From Oscillospiraceae bacterium (lineage in GTDB: Bacteria > Bacillota > Clostridia > Oscillospirales > Ruminococcaceae), in the NCBI GenBank assembly GCA_031285945.1, contig JAITVF010000013.1:1-7508 (forward strand): 7,508 nucleotides of DNA. Reading direction: 5' to 3'. Numbering within the stretch: position 1 is the stretch's first letter; each line of letters starts with the position of its first letter. A program made the translations under genes and the position numbers. The notes below the pieces were generated by a model. It saw only the letters and a program-made list of their open reading frames with translations, was not told where the DNA came from and searched no databases. Shown here piece by piece: positions 6,394 through 7,508 of this stretch.

Positions 6394-7508
6394 ATGAGCG
6401 AACTGAACCGGCACCACAAAACGCTGGAGCTCCCGAGGATACTTTCAATGCTCGGCGAGCTTGCCGGCTGCCAGGAGACAAAGGAGCTTGCCCTGGCGCT
6501 TCGCCCCGCTTGCGATTACCGGGAGGCGAAGGCCCTTCTTGAGCGCACCAGGGACGCGAGCTACCTTTCCGGCAAATATGGCGGCCCCTCCATATATGGT
6601 CTTGTTCCCATTGTTCCCATTCTCGAGCGTGCCAGGGTGGGGTCGATGCTTTCGATGAAGGAGCTTCTTATGGTCGCGCTGATGCTGCGGACCGCCCGCA
6701 ATCTCTGCGCCTGGCGGAGGCTGGGCGGCGAGGAGGAGGGCTCTTCTCTCGACGGCTTTTTCGCGCGGCTTGTTCCCGACAGGCCGCTTGAGGAGGAAAT
6801 CACCCGGGCCATATTGTCGGAGGATGAAATCTTTGACCACGCAAGCCCCGAGCTCTACGACATAAGGCGAAGGATGCGGGGGGCGGGGCAGAAGGCCCGC
6901 GAGCTGCTTGAGCGTATAATACGCTCCTCCACATACCAGAAGTATCTCCAGGAGCAGATCATAACCATACGCAACGGCCGCTTTGTGGTGCCGGTACGCT
7001 CGGAGTGCCGCGGGGAGATACAGGGCCTTGTACACGACACCTCCTCGAGCGGGGCTACCGTTTTTGTGGAGCCGATGGCGGTGGTGGAGCAGAATAACCT
7101 GATACGTGAGCTGGAGGGCAAGGAGCAGGCCGAAATTACCAGGATACTGCTCGCCTTTACCGGGCGGGTCGGCGAGCAGGCGCAGGAGCAGATCTTAAGC
7201 TACCGGGCCATGCTGGAGCTGGACCTGATATTCGCGAAGTCCCGCCTTGCCGACAGGATGCGGGCGACCATTCCCATCCTGAGCGAGGAGGGTGAAACAA
7301 GGCTTAAAAGGGCGAGGCACCCGCTTATTCCGGGGGAAAGGGTCGTGCCTATAGACATACTTTTGGGCGGGGAGTTTGACACGCTGGTTATAACGGGGCC
7401 CAACACCGGCGGTAAAACGGTCGCCCTAAAGACGCTGGGGCTTTTGACCCTTATGGCCTCCTGCGGGCTTATGATCCCCGCCGCCGAGGAAAGCAAGGTG
7501 CGCTATTA
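6394..7508 (+). CDS. mutS2: MutS2 family protein, N-terminal part (continues past window)
   Basis: MutS2 is a cytoplasmic DNA-binding ATPase related to MutS. It lacks the mismatch-recognition domain, usually ends in a Smr nuclease domain, and is linked to suppression of recombination or, in Bacillus, to rescue of collided ribosomes. Here 371 codons are visible of a usual length near 780. Seen: an N-terminus with KTLELPRILSMLGELAGC (9-26), matching the conserved MutS2 opening and supporting the ATG at 6394; a core/clamp helical region; TIRNGRFVVPVR near 192-203; HDTSSSGATVFVEP (214-227), a family signature; RLKRARHPLIP near 305-315; and Walker A TGPNTGGKT (334-342), followed by KTLGLLTLMASCGL. 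The Walker B and Smr parts lie beyond the right edge. The upstream ribosome site is poor (GGATGG, 13 nt away). Divergent from ackA, from which it is separated by about 200 bp. Confidence 0.97.
   Translation, partial: MSELNRHHKTLELPRILSMLGELAGCQETKELALALRPACDYREAKALLERTRDASYLSGKYGGPSIYGLVPIVPILERARVGSMLSMKELLMVALMLRTARNLCAWRRLGGEEEGSSLDGFFARLVPDRPLEEEITRAILSEDEIFDHASPELYDIRRRMRGAGQKARELLERIIRSSTYQKYLQEQIITIRNGRFVVPVRSECRGEIQGLVHDTSSSGATVFVEPMAVVEQNNLIRELEGKEQAEITRILLAFTGRVGEQAQEQILSYRAMLELDLIFAKSRLADRMRATIPILSEEGETRLKRARHPLIPGERVVPIDILLGGEFDTLVITGPNTGGKTVALKTLGLLTLMASCGLMIPAAEESKVRY

Noticed and set aside
6199..6417. 72-codon minus-strand frame ending just upstream of ackA
   Set aside because: It begins inside mutS2, spans the divergent promoter region and encloses the predicted ackA promoter. 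The composition is not protein-like and no family is recognised.
6445..7035. 196-codon minus-strand open frame opposite mutS2
   Set aside because: It overlaps the well-conserved MutS2 coding frame and shows no recognisable domain or convincing ribosome site.

Overview
The window looks like chromosomal DNA of a GC-rich member of the Firmicutes, probably a Clostridia/Oscillospiraceae-type organism. This rests on the close resemblance of the acetate kinase and the MutS2 N-terminus to clostridial proteins, on sigma-A-like promoter elements and on A/G-rich ribosome binding sites. It is an inference from remembered family sequences, not a search result. By hand count, isoleucine is often encoded by ATA (15 of 26 Ile codons in the mutS2 part, about 24 of 66 in the helicase), which is notable in GC-rich DNA.

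Layout. Positions 4702 down to 1 (minus strand) hold most of one very large gene that leaves the window on the left: at least 1567 codons without a stop. Conceptual translation gives a superfamily 1 helicase with an N-terminal beta-rich module, a DUF4011 region, all SF1 motifs, a helical insert of about 570 residues between motifs Ia and II, a Vsr/MTES_1575-like nuclease domain and an acidic, proline-rich tail ending in a Pro-Glu repeat at the window edge. Positions 4703-5014 are intergenic: a strong hairpin terminator, an AT-rich island with a possible promoter inside nested inverted repeats, and a leader of about 190 nt. Positions 5015-6193 (minus) are a complete ackA. Positions 6194-6393 form a divergent promoter region. 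From 6394 (plus) mutS2 begins and leaves the window on the right just after its Walker A motif.

How the parts relate. ackA and mutS2 are divergent core genes. ackA is closed off by its own terminator, so the helicase-nuclease gene, though on the same strand, appears to be a separate transcription unit. Its DUF4011-helicase-Vsr-like order matches a protein type reported as a single-gene anti-phage system (named hhe, from memory). A defence role is therefore the most interesting reading of this window, but it is an inference: no methylase, integrase or second defence gene is visible, and the gene's end lies outside the window.
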